The notes under the pieces are model-generated. The model did not search any database, was not told where the DNA came from, and was given only the letters and a program-made list of their open reading frames with translations. From the NCBI GenBank assembly GCA_016182705.1, contig JACPGA010000308.1:1-5702 (forward strand): a stretch of DNA of 5,702 nt. Reading direction: 5' to 3'. The translations under genes were made by a program, and so were the position numbers. Of this stretch, positions 1 through 5,675 are shown piece after piece. This DNA is from Deltaproteobacteria bacterium (GTDB lineage Bacteria; Desulfobacterota; GWC2-55-46). Numbering within the stretch: position 1 is the first letter of the stretch; each line of letters opens with the position of its first letter.

Positions 1-197
1 AGGTGCAGCGCGTCGGTGCCGCTGCCGACCCCGGCGGCGTGACTCGTTCCGCAAAAGCGCGCGAAAAGTTTTTCAAACTCGTCGACATACGGCCCGCCCG
101 AAAAGGCGGTGTCGTCCATCACTCTTGCGATTGCATCGGTTATCTGGCCTTTAAGATAAGCGTGCTGCCTCTTCAGGTCAAAAAATGGTATCTTCAA
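1..197 (-). CDS. DegT/DnrJ/EryC1/StrS family PLP-dependent sugar aminotransferase, N-terminal part (cut by window edge)
   Basis: Only the first 65 codons are present; the gene continues beyond the left edge. Translated on the minus strand it begins MKIPFFDLKRQ, then has a segment with FSGGPYVDEFE (about residues 32-42) and GVGSGTDAL (about 56-64). These are the hallmark N-terminal blocks of the DegT/DnrJ/EryC1/StrS aminotransferases; the GSGTDAL block helps hold the PLP phosphate. The catalytic lysine lies further on and is not visible. Family members transfer an amino group, usually from glutamate, to a keto group on a nucleotide-linked sugar in the cytoplasm. The start is a TTG overlapping the stop of the upstream oxidoreductase gene (TTGA, 4 nt), with a GGGA Shine-Dalgarno-like stretch about 9 nt upstream; no ATG is available nearby and the N-terminus fits the family. 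Coupling to the oxidoreductase suggests it aminates that enzyme's keto-sugar product. Exact sugar and position are unknown. Confidence 0.9.
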   Translation of the reverse strand, partial: MKIPFFDLKRQHAYLKGQITDAIARVMDDTAFSGGPYVDEFEKLFARFCGTSHAAGVGSGTDALH

Positions 198-1204
198 ATC
201 TTGACTTCCCTGCCCCTCGCCTTTATTGATTTCTCCGCAGCCTCAAGTACCTTTACCACCCCGAGCCCGTTCTTCCAGTTCGACACGGGCTCCGTACCAT
301 TTTTAATGGCGGAGATGAAATCCTTCGCGACCCCTGAAAGCGCTTCTTCCTGGCCGACCCTGGGCACGAATATGTCGCCAAGCCGGTAGTCGACGAGGAT
401 ATTGTACTTGTCCTCGTCGGAAACCGGGCTCACCTTGTAGCTCGTGTCGTATATCCGCAGTTTTTCCGAGGGCTCGACGTCATCGAACATTATCATCTTG
501 TTCGACCCTCCGATAAGAATCTTTCTTATCTTCACCGGCGAGCTCCACGAACAATGGAAATGGGCTATGAGGTTTGACTGGTAGTTGAGCGTGATATAGG
601 CGATGTTCTCTATGGAATTATGCGTGTGGGATATGCCGGTAGCGACTATGCTCTCTGGCATCTCCTCGTTTATATGGAGGAGTATTGATATATCGTGCGG
701 TGCAAGGTCCCATACGACATTGACCTCGGGGTTGAACAGGCCCAGGTTTATCCTGACCGAGTCAAAGTACTGGAGCTTGCCGATGACTCCCATGCCCACA
801 ATGTCCTTTATCCTCTTGACCGCGCCGGTATAAAGAAAGGTGTGGTCGACCATGAGGGTCAGGTTCTTTTTCTGGGCCAGCTCAATGAGCTCCGTGGCAT
901 GCGCGCTCGAAGTCGTCATGGGCTTTTCCAGAAGGACATGCTTGCCCCTGGAAAGGGCCTCGCTGGCCAGCGGGAAATGGGAAAAGACCGGGGTTGCCAC
1001 CACGACCGCGTCTATCGACGGGTCTTTCATGACCTCTTCTGCCGAGGCGTAGACCTCTACGGCGGGATAGAGCCTTTTAGCCGCGTTGAGCCTCTCCTGG
1101 CGCCTGTCAACGACAGCCGCGACGGTCGCGCCCTCGCAGGCGGAAAAGTTCCTCAGCAGGTTCGGGCCCCAGTAGCCGTAGCCGATTATAGCCAGTCTTA
1201 GCAT
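194..1204 (-). CDS. Gfo/Idh/MocA family NAD(P)-dependent sugar oxidoreductase
   Basis: A 336-residue protein, a usual length for this family. The N-terminal Rossmann fold carries GYGYWG at residues 8-13 for dinucleotide binding and VVATPVFSH around 68-76. It is followed by the family EKP motif (residues 93-95, with Lys94 as the expected catalytic lysine) and DHTFLYT (120-126). The C-terminal substrate domain carries WDLAPHD (165-171), whose Asp166 and His170 match the conserved D-x-x-x-H active-site pattern. Such enzymes oxidise or reduce a hydroxyl/keto group of a (nucleotide-)sugar in the cytoplasm. It is followed with 4-nt overlap by a DegT-type aminotransferase gene, the order expected for a 3-keto-sugar oxidation and transamination pair, as in WbpB/WbpE (O-antigen) or GnnA/GnnB (lipid A diamino sugar). 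The N-terminus does not look like WlbA/WbpB, so I give no gene symbol. The ATG start is preceded by GGAGG about 10 nt upstream, and a good promoter lies about 130 nt upstream. Confidence 0.9.
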   Translation of the reverse strand: MLRLAIIGYGYWGPNLLRNFSACEGATVAAVVDRRQERLNAAKRLYPAVEVYASAEEVMKDPSIDAVVVATPVFSHFPLASEALSRGKHVLLEKPMTTSSAHATELIELAQKKNLTLMVDHTFLYTGAVKRIKDIVGMGVIGKLQYFDSVRINLGLFNPEVNVVWDLAPHDISILLHINEEMPESIVATGISHTHNSIENIAYITLNYQSNLIAHFHCSWSSPVKIRKILIGGSNKMIMFDDVEPSEKLRIYDTSYKVSPVSDEDKYNILVDYRLGDIFVPRVGQEEALSGVAKDFISAIKNGTEPVSNWKNGLGVVKVLEAAEKSIKARGREVKI

Positions 1205-1213
1205 GCGAGCATA

Positions 1214-1247
1214 GCCTCCGTACGCCTCCGTTTTTCAAGCGGGAGGC
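1214..1247 (-). promoter_or_regulatory. Leader of the oxidoreductase mRNA: duplicated GGAGG and hairpin
   Basis: Read on the minus strand, the last 45 bases before the ATG contain CGGAGGC twice (complement of 1224-1230 and 1214-1220), 10 nt apart. The copy nearer the gene is the likely ribosome binding site, about 10 nt before the start. The farther copy can pair with GCCTCC (complement of 1242-1247) in a 6-bp GC-rich stem with a 12-nt loop. The same GCCTCC could instead pair with the nearer copy, which would hide the ribosome binding site. That the two pairings act as a switch is inference. Confidence 0.4.
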
Positions 1248-1330
1248 ATGAACACTGCCTGTATTATCGGGAGAATGGCCTCGTTACTTTATCGCAAAAA
1301 CAGCCGTCAGGGCCGGAACTGACCGCAAAC

Positions 1331-1358
1331 ATTATACATTATTCAATTCTCGTGTTAA
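1331..1358 (-). promoter_or_regulatory. Sigma70-type promoter for the sugar oxidoreductase/aminotransferase genes
   Basis: On the minus strand there is a perfect -10 box TATAAT (complement of 1331-1336) and a -35 box TTAACA (complement of 1353-1358; 5 of 6 to TTGACA), separated by 16 nt. Transcription would start near 1323, giving an untranslated leader of about 120 nt before the ATG at 1204. It is the best promoter match I found in the intergenic region and points toward the minus-strand genes. Confidence 0.65.
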
Positions 1359-1446
1359 AGAGGAATTAGAACTTGTATCACCCGGCCAAAATATGCAAAA
1401 AACAGAGTTTGTGATATAGTCTTCATGCGCGGGTGCGCCGCTTGAA

Positions 1447-1462
1447 GTGAGCAGTTGCTCAC
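1447..1462. repeat. Perfect 7-bp inverted repeat, possible operator or stem-loop
   Basis: GTGAGCA and TGCTCAC face each other with only GT between them, making a nearly continuous 16-bp palindrome. It lies upstream of the plus-strand promoter candidate at 1479-1508 and about 90 nt behind the minus-strand -35 box. Such a compact dyad between divergent units suits a dimeric transcription factor site. As RNA it could fold only with a slightly larger loop. No run of T follows directly, so it is not a typical terminator. Function is inferred only. Confidence 0.4.
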
Positions 1463-1478
1463 CCAAAGAGTTTTTCAC

Positions 1479-1508
1479 TTTACACCGGCGTCTTTTTAAT
1501 GCTATTAA
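1479..1508 (+). promoter_or_regulatory. Weak promoter candidate for the alr-mla operon
   Basis: TTTACA (1479-1484; 5 of 6 to the -35 consensus) is followed after 18 nt by TATTAA (1503-1508; 4 of 6 to TATAAT). It points toward alr and lies upstream of the inverted-repeat element, so a transcript from it would carry the whole element in a leader of about 180 nt. The match is only moderate in AT-rich DNA and could be chance. Confidence 0.3.
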
Positions 1509-1538
1509 GTAGTTGATTTGACCGCTTTTTTCTTACAG

Positions 1539-1677
1539 GGTGCCTCTAAAAAACAGTTATTTTTCTGAGGTAGAGGCTTACGTAGAAATAAAAAGCGGAG
1601 CATATATGAAATATGTGAGCATTTTTATTTTCGCCCTAACGAAGAGATCAGGAAAAAGAGCAATTTTTAGAAGCACC
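1539..1677. mobile_element. MITE-like inverted-repeat element (about 139 bp, no transposase)
   Basis: The ends are inverted copies: GGTGCCTCTAAAAA at 1539-1552 and, on the other strand, GGTGCTTCTAAAAA at 1677-1664 (13 of 14 identical). Similarity extends inward to about 30 bp (1539-1568 against 1648-1677, roughly 22 of 30 matching). A second, inner pair is perfect over 9 bp: AAATAAAAA (1586-1594) and TTTTTATTT (1622-1630), with CATAT/ATATG nested between. The element is AT-rich, unlike the flanking genes, and encodes nothing. This is the structure of a non-autonomous miniature element moved in trans. TAC occurs at 1534-1536 and again at 1678-1680 and may be a 3-bp target duplication, but it is offset by two bases on the left, so this is uncertain. 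I cannot assign a parent IS family. A long regulatory RNA hairpin is the main alternative. Confidence 0.6.
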
Positions 1678-1683
1678 TACGTT

Positions 1684-1687
1684 GGAG
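1684..1687 (+). promoter_or_regulatory. Ribosome binding site of alr, deciding the start
   Basis: GGAG at 1684-1687 lies 9 nt before the TTG at 1697, a normal spacing. The other possible start, TTG at 1682, contains this motif within its own first codons and has no Shine-Dalgarno upstream, only the end of the inverted-repeat element. No ATG or GTG is available in frame between the upstream stop (1637-1639) and the conserved N-terminus. Confidence 0.55.
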
Positions 1688-1696
1688 TATGAAGTT

Positions 1697-2815
1697 TTGC
1701 ATAGAAGGCCGACCGCAGCCTACATAGATTTAAAGGCGCTTGAACATAACTACCTTGAGCTTCGAAGGCGCGCAGCACCGGATACCCGCATGATGTCCGT
1801 TGTAAAGGCAAACGCCTACGGACACGGCGCCATAGAAGTCGCCAGGACCATCGACGCGCTCGGGGGCGCGTACTTCGGCGTAGCCATCCCGGAAGAGGGC
1901 GCGGCCCTGAGAGAAGCCGGGATAACCAGCCCGATAGCCGTCCTCGGGGGCATGTTCCCTGACCAGGCAACGGATATTGTCGAGTACGGCCTTACGCCGG
2001 TAGTCTTTGACATGGCCGCGGCCAGGGCCCTTGACGAGGCAGCCAGGAAGCGCGGGGCCGTCCTGCCCATACACGTGAAAATAGACACCGGCATGGGAAG
2101 GCTCGGCATACTGCCTGAAGAAGCCGGACAGTTTTTCAGCGAATTGAAGGGGCTCGAAAACCTCAGGGTCGAAGCGCTCCTTTCGCACTTCGCCGAATCA
2201 GAGGCCGAAGAAAAAGAGTTCTCGCATCGCCAGCTCTCGGTCTTTCTCAAGGCCGTGGATCAGATACGAAGCCTCGGGGTCAACCCGGGACTTCTGGAGA
2301 TGGCGAACAGCGCGGCGCTCGTGGACTTTGAACAAGCGCGCCTGGGCATGGTACGCCCCGGCATAATGCTTTACGGCTCATACCCGGCAGCGCGGCTGAG
2401 AGAGTCAATAAAGCTCAAGCCTGTAATGCAGCTCAAGACCAGGATACTATTCCTGAAATCCGTCCCTGCCGGCTTCACAGTAAGCTACGGCAGAAGGTTT
2501 ACGGCAAAAAGGCCGAGCGTGATAGCAACAATGCCCATCGGATACGCCGACGGGCTGCCAAGAAAGCTCGGCAACTCCGGGGAAGTACTGGTAGGCGGCC
2601 ATCGCGCGCCGATTGCAGGGACGGTCTGCATGGACCTCATAATGGCAGATGTCACCGATGTGCCGGGAGTGAAAGCCGGAGACGAGGCGGTCATAATAGG
2701 CTCTCAGGGGAGCGAGGCCATCACCGCCGAGGAAGTCGCTGACAAGGCCGGGACCATAAGCTACGAAATATTCTGCCGTATATCCGCAAGGGTACCGAGG
2801 ATATATATACGATGA
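1697..2815 (+). CDS. alr: Alanine racemase (PLP-dependent)
   Basis: Interconverts L- and D-alanine in the cytoplasm, supplying D-Ala for peptidoglycan. With the TTG start at 1697 the protein has 372 residues, the usual family length. RPTAAYIDLKAL opens the TIM-barrel domain. The PLP lysine lies in VVKANAYGHG (Lys37), the lysine often carbamylated is in HVKIDTGMGR (Lys128), and the catalytic tyrosine of the partner subunit is in VSYGRRF (Tyr264). PIGYADG and GTVCMD (C-terminal beta domain) are also typical. These positions agree within one or two residues with the well-studied Bacillus stearothermophilus enzyme (Lys39, Lys129, Tyr265). TTG at 1682 would add five residues but lacks a ribosome binding site. 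The end overlaps the mlaE start by ATGA, so it is translated together with the transporter genes. An AT-rich inverted-repeat element ends just upstream of its ribosome binding site. Confidence 0.95.
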   Translation: MHRRPTAAYIDLKALEHNYLELRRRAAPDTRMMSVVKANAYGHGAIEVARTIDALGGAYFGVAIPEEGAALREAGITSPIAVLGGMFPDQATDIVEYGLTPVVFDMAAARALDEAARKRGAVLPIHVKIDTGMGRLGILPEEAGQFFSELKGLENLRVEALLSHFAESEAEEKEFSHRQLSVFLKAVDQIRSLGVNPGLLEMANSAALVDFEQARLGMVRPGIMLYGSYPAARLRESIKLKPVMQLKTRILFLKSVPAGFTVSYGRRFTAKRPSVIATMPIGYADGLPRKLGNSGEVLVGGHRAPIAGTVCMDLIMADVTDVPGVKAGDEAVIIGSQGSEAITAEEVADKAGTISYEIFCRISARVPRIYIR

Positions 2816-3585
2816 TAAGGGCTTACCTCGAAAAATTAGGCCGCATGGCCGAGAAGTTCGTCGACACCGCCGGGCTCATGTCCATCATGCTCTTTCAGGC
2901 GGCTGTCCACGCCTTTACTCCGCCCATTAAATTCAGGAACATCTTCAAACAGATGGAGTTCGTGGGGGTGCAGAGCCTTTTCGTGGTCATCCTGACTGGC
3001 TCGTTCACCGGCATGGTCCTCGCGCTCCAGAGCTTCAACGCCTTGAAGAGGTTCGGTGCGGAAAGCCTCGTCGGCCCGACGGTTGCCCTTAGCATGGCAA
3101 GGGAGCTCGGGCCAGTGCTTACGGGCCTCATGGTAACAGGCAGGGCCGGAAGCGCCATGGCGACCGAGCTCGGCACCATGCGCGTCACAGAGCAGATAGA
3201 CGCCCTGGTCACGATGGCAGTCAACCCGGTGAAATACCTTGTAGTGCCGAGGGTCATAGCGGGCGTCCTCATGTTCCCGCTGCTGGCCATAATAACCGAC
3301 TTCGTCGGCGTCCTCGGCGGCTATTTCGTCGGCGTCAAGCTCCTTGGCATAAACCCCGGCGTATACATAGGCAGGACCATAGACTTCGTGCAGGTAAGCG
3401 ACATTTTCGCGGGCCTGTACAAGTCGATCGTCTTCGGCCTCATAACCACGCTGGTCGCGAGCTACAACGGCTTTTACGCCTACGGCGGAGCCGAAGGGGT
3501 CGGGCGGGCTGCCACGAACTCGGTTGTGACCGCGAGCGTCATGATACTCGTCTCAGACTACCTCATGAGCTCGTTCATGGTATGA
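2812..3585 (+). CDS. mlaE: MlaE-type phospholipid ABC transporter permease
   Basis: Integral inner-membrane permease of a lipid (Mla/MCE) ABC transporter, 257 residues, normal for the MlaE/YrbE (PF02405) family. The family signature spans about residues 96-131, with ARELGPVLTGLMVTGRAGSA followed by MATELGTM and VTEQIDAL. Hydrophobic segments lie at about 55-75, 98-118, 143-175, 198-222 and 236-257, preceded by an amphipathic N-terminal stretch (about 20-48) like the interfacial helix of E. coli MlaE. The start ATG overlaps the alr stop (ATGA), with GAGG about 11 nt upstream inside alr. The next gene, mlaF, follows after 17 nt. It should form a dimer that binds MlaF on the cytoplasmic side and an MlaD hexamer on the periplasmic side. 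The symbol is given by family and context; direction of lipid transport cannot be read from the sequence. Confidence 0.95.
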   Translation: MIRAYLEKLGRMAEKFVDTAGLMSIMLFQAAVHAFTPPIKFRNIFKQMEFVGVQSLFVVILTGSFTGMVLALQSFNALKRFGAESLVGPTVALSMARELGPVLTGLMVTGRAGSAMATELGTMRVTEQIDALVTMAVNPVKYLVVPRVIAGVLMFPLLAIITDFVGVLGGYFVGVKLLGINPGVYIGRTIDFVQVSDIFAGLYKSIVFGLITTLVASYNGFYAYGGAEGVGRAATNSVVTASVMILVSDYLMSSFMV

Positions 3586-3602
3586 GGGTTGATTAACCAG
3601 CC

Positions 3603-4355
3603 ATGGGTATGATAAAGATTTCTAACCTTAAGAAGTTCTTCGGCACGAAAAGGGTGCTCGACGGCGTCGACCTTGAGATCGACAAAGGCAAGATAACCGT
3701 CATCATAGGGCGCAGCGGCGAAGGCAAGAGCGTCCTCATAAAGCATATAATCGGGCTCCTGCGCCCGGACGACGGGCAGATATTCCTCGAAGGGCAGGAG
3801 ATAAGCTCCATGAGCGAGCGCGACTGGGGCGAAGTGAGAAAACGCTTCGGCATGCTTTTCCAGGGCGCGGCCCTGTTCGACTCTATGACCGTCGGGGAAA
3901 ATGTCGGCTTCCCCTTGAAGGAGCACACGGACCTGGCTGACGAGGACATAATGAAGATCGTGGGCGACAAGCTCCGCAGGGTAGGCCTCGTGGGCGTAGA
4001 GCACATGATGCCGGCGGAACTTTCCGGGGGCATGAAAAAAAGAGTGGGCCTCGCCAGGGCCATCGTAATGGACCCTGAGATAGTCCTTTTCGACGAACCT
4101 ACGACCGGGCTCGACCCCATCATGTCGGATTCCATCGCCGACCTTGTCCTTGACACTCAGCGCAGTCTCCAGACGACTTACATACTCATTACCCATGACA
4201 TACCGTTTACCTACAAAATAGCCGACAAGATAGCCATGCTCCATGAAGGCCGGATAATAGAGCAGGGCACGGTCGAAGAGATGAAAAACAACCCGAACCC
4301 CGTCGTGAAACAGTTTCTGGAAGGGCGGGCCGAAGGGCCCATAAAGGTATATTGA
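3603..4355 (+). CDS. mlaF: MlaF-type phospholipid ABC transporter ATP-binding protein
   Basis: Cytoplasmic ATPase that powers lipid movement through MlaE. The 250 residues hold all nucleotide-binding elements: Walker A GRSGEGKS (36-43), Q-loop FQGAALF (Gln87), signature LSGGM (140-144), Walker B with the catalytic glutamate in VLFDEPTTGLD (Glu165), and H-loop ITHD (His198). LSGGMKKRVGLARAI and the C-terminal NPVVKQFLEG are typical of MlaF/Ttg2A-like ATPases rather than other importers. The ATG at 3603 is preceded by GAGGG that overlaps the mlaE stop, about 14 nt away, rather far; the second ATG at 3609 is even farther, and an in-frame TAA at 3594-3596 rules out longer starts. It follows mlaE by 17 nt and precedes mlaD by 87 nt, the usual E-F-D order being kept. 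A terminator-like hairpin begins at its stop codon. Confidence 0.95.
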   Translation: MGMIKISNLKKFFGTKRVLDGVDLEIDKGKITVIIGRSGEGKSVLIKHIIGLLRPDDGQIFLEGQEISSMSERDWGEVRKRFGMLFQGAALFDSMTVGENVGFPLKEHTDLADEDIMKIVGDKLRRVGLVGVEHMMPAELSGGMKKRVGLARAIVMDPEIVLFDEPTTGLDPIMSDSIADLVLDTQRSLQTTYILITHDIPFTYKIADKIAMLHEGRIIEQGTVEEMKNNPNPVVKQFLEGRAEGPIKVY

Positions 4356-4375
4356 CGGCCCTTCAGCCGTCTTTT
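4354..4375 (+). terminator. Intrinsic terminator-like hairpin between mlaF and mlaD (possible attenuator)
   Basis: GACGGC (4354-4359) and GCCGTC (4366-4371) form a perfect 6-bp GC-rich stem with a 6-nt loop, followed at once by TTTT (4372-4375). The stem begins inside the mlaF stop codon. The stem is short and the T-run is only four, so termination would be partial. Because mlaD belongs to the same complex, partial termination or attenuation that sets the MlaF:MlaD ratio is more likely than a true operon end. A transcript-end or RNA-stabilising role is equally possible. Confidence 0.5.
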
Positions 4376-4400
4376 CAGACAAATATCATATGAACGCGGA

Positions 4401-4419
4401 GCAGTGTCGGATACACTGC
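4401..4419 (+). promoter_or_regulatory. Perfect 7-bp stem-loop in the mlaD leader
   Basis: GCAGTGT (4401-4407) and ACACTGC (4413-4419) pair perfectly around a 5-nt loop (CGGAT). It ends 9 nt before the mlaD ribosome binding site AGGGA (4429-4433), which is itself 9 nt from the ATG at 4443. No T-run follows, so it is not a terminator. It could be a stability or processing element for the mlaD message, or a protein-binding dyad. Nothing in the sequence decides between these. Confidence 0.4.
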
Positions 4420-4442
4420 CTGCCAGGTAGGGAAATTTTCTT

Positions 4443-5675
4443 ATGGCGCTGCCAAAAATGAGTTCAGAAGCCAAGGTCGGTCTTTTCGTCCTTCTGGGCA
4501 TAGTGCTCCTGGTCTATATGTCATTGAGGCTCGGCGGCATAAAGCTCGGAGGGGAAAAAGGATACTCCGTTTTCGTCGATTTCGACACGGCGGCAGGCCT
4601 TGACCCCAACGCTCCCGTGAGCGTCGCTGGCGTTGAGGTCGGCAGGGTCAGATCAATAGAACTGAAAGACTCCAAAGCCCATCTCGAGCTGCAGATAGAC
4701 CCCGACATCAAAATAGGCAAGGACTTCACGGCCGTGCTTACCACAAAGGGCCTGCTTGGCGAGAAATACCTGGAGCTTGTCCCGGGCCAGCCCGGCGCGC
4801 CTCCTTTGAAGGAAGGGGATTATATCACGCGCACCAGGAGCTATGCCGACATCGACAGGCTTATCAGGACGCTTACGGAAGTGTCCGATGACGTCAAGGA
4901 GATCACCGAATCCTTGAGCAACGTCCTTGGCGGCGACGAGGGCGAGCAGACCGTCAGCAATATAGTAAGGAACATAGAGGACCTCACCTTCCGGCTCAAC
5001 AGGATAGTCGCCAAGAACGACGAGCAGTTCGAGAATGTGATGCGTAACCTCGATTCCTTTACGGCCCTCCTCAACCAGGAAGGCCCGGCCATAACGAGCG
5101 GGCTCAAGGTGGCCATCAAGAACCTGAACGAATCGCTCGTGAAGACCAGCGAAAACCTGAACGGCATGATCAACGAGAACAGGGGCAACCTCAAGGAGGG
5201 CATCGACAACCTCCGGACAGCCTCACTCAGCCTCCAGCAGGCCATGGACACCGTCAACAAGGTCACCAAGGAAGTAGGCCCCGGCGTCACCAATACCATG
5301 AACTCCGTCAGCAGCATCGCGAAGAAGATAGACGAGGGCGAAGGCACCATCGGAAAGCTCGTGAACGACAAGACCCTGCACGAGAACATCAACAAAACGG
5401 TCGCCGGCATAAACAACTATATCGAGAGGACCGAGAACTTCCATACCTTCATAGGCTACAGGGGCGAGTACCTGTTTGACGCCAGGGATACGAAGAGCTA
5501 CCTGACGCTGCGCATACAGCCCAAGGCTGACAAATACTACCTCCTTGAGATAGTTGACGACCCCAGGGGCAAAAAGACTACTGAGACCCGTGTCATTACC
5601 ACGAACGGCGCCCCGACGACCGTCAAAGAGGTAAAGACCACCGAGCAGATAAAGATATCCGCCCAGATAGCCTAG
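4443..5675 (+). CDS. mlaD: MlaD-type MCE-domain lipid-binding protein, long form, ending at an in-frame amber codon
   Basis: Periplasmic substrate-binding component of the Mla transporter, anchored in the inner membrane; the 410 residues up to TAG fall into four parts. Residues 11-30 are one membrane helix (KVGLFVLLGIVLLVYMSLRL). Residues 38-115 are an MCE domain with the family landmarks AAGLDPNAPVSVAGVEVGRV and TTKGLLGEKYLEL. Residues 135-330 are long and mostly helical with coiled-coil character, including EGEGTIGKLVNDKTLHENI (298-316), a motif common in MCE proteins. From about 335, beta-rich sequence with alternating aromatics begins (IGYRGEYLFDA, YYLLEIVDDPRGK). E. coli MlaD (about 183 residues) lacks the last two parts; the long form is known from MlaD proteins that bridge the periplasm to an outer-membrane barrel. 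The ATG has AGGGA 9 nt upstream. The TAG stop is probably premature, because the frame continues beyond it in family-like fashion; the other complete genes here all end in TGA. Confidence 0.93.
   Translation: MALPKMSSEAKVGLFVLLGIVLLVYMSLRLGGIKLGGEKGYSVFVDFDTAAGLDPNAPVSVAGVEVGRVRSIELKDSKAHLELQIDPDIKIGKDFTAVLTTKGLLGEKYLELVPGQPGAPPLKEGDYITRTRSYADIDRLIRTLTEVSDDVKEITESLSNVLGGDEGEQTVSNIVRNIEDLTFRLNRIVAKNDEQFENVMRNLDSFTALLNQEGPAITSGLKVAIKNLNESLVKTSENLNGMINENRGNLKEGIDNLRTASLSLQQAMDTVNKVTKEVGPGVTNTMNSVSSIAKKIDEGEGTIGKLVNDKTLHENINKTVAGINNYIERTENFHTFIGYRGEYLFDARDTKSYLTLRIQPKADKYYLLEIVDDPRGKKTTETRVITTNGAPTTVKEVKTTEQIKISAQIA

Larger units (their letters stand above)
1205..1681. other. Divergent intergenic region without a protein gene
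   Basis: This stretch separates the minus-strand sugar genes from the plus-strand alr-mla operon. I see no credible coding region; the short open frames lack ribosome binding sites and family resemblance. The part near the left (1205-1360) carries the leader and promoter of the oxidoreductase gene. The middle (1380-1535) holds a palindrome and a weak plus-strand promoter candidate. The right part (1539-1677) is an AT-rich inverted-repeat element. Base composition shifts from GC-rich near the genes to clearly AT-rich from about 1480 on. Confidence 0.85.

Noticed and set aside
3..389. Plus-strand open frame of 128 codons at the left edge
   Set aside because: It runs antisense across the start of the aminotransferase and the end of the oxidoreductase, both of which are well supported.
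695..1201. Plus-strand open frame of 168 codons opposite the oxidoreductase
   Set aside because: The opposite strand encodes a complete oxidoreductase with Rossmann and EKP motifs; this frame shows no domain.
1415..1420. TATAGT as a plus-strand -10 box
   Set aside because: Five of six match, but no -35-like hexamer lies 16-18 nt upstream.
1682..1684. TTG at 1682 as the alr start
   Set aside because: It has no Shine-Dalgarno upstream, while TTG at 1697 has GGAG at the right distance and gives the expected N-terminus; the difference is only five residues and cannot be fully excluded.
1677..1970. Minus-strand open frame covering the beginning of alr
   Set aside because: Arg/Leu/Pro-rich translation typical of a reverse-strand shadow; alr is certain on the other strand.
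3638..3726. Walker A of MlaF with Arg in place of the common Pro and Glu in the glycine-rich loop (GRSGEGKS)
   Set aside because: It still fits GxxGxGK(S/T), and similar variants are usual in MlaF proteins of this kind, so it is not a defect.
3558..4382. Long minus-strand open frame of 274 codons opposite mlaF
   Set aside because: It lies antisense to a complete ABC ATPase with all motifs; its translation has no recognisable family features and is rich in His/Tyr, as expected from a shadow of GC-rich coding sequence.
4390..4461. Possible 23-residue peptide with three cysteines (begins MNAEQCRIHC) overlapping the mlaD start
   Set aside because: No ribosome binding site precedes its ATG, and its sequence is largely fixed by the stem-loop and the mlaD start region; probably chance.
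4841..5416. Minus-strand open frame of 191 codons opposite mlaD
   Set aside because: Antisense shadow of the helical region; its Ser/Leu-rich composition mirrors the opposite codons, and no ribosome binding site or family match is visible.
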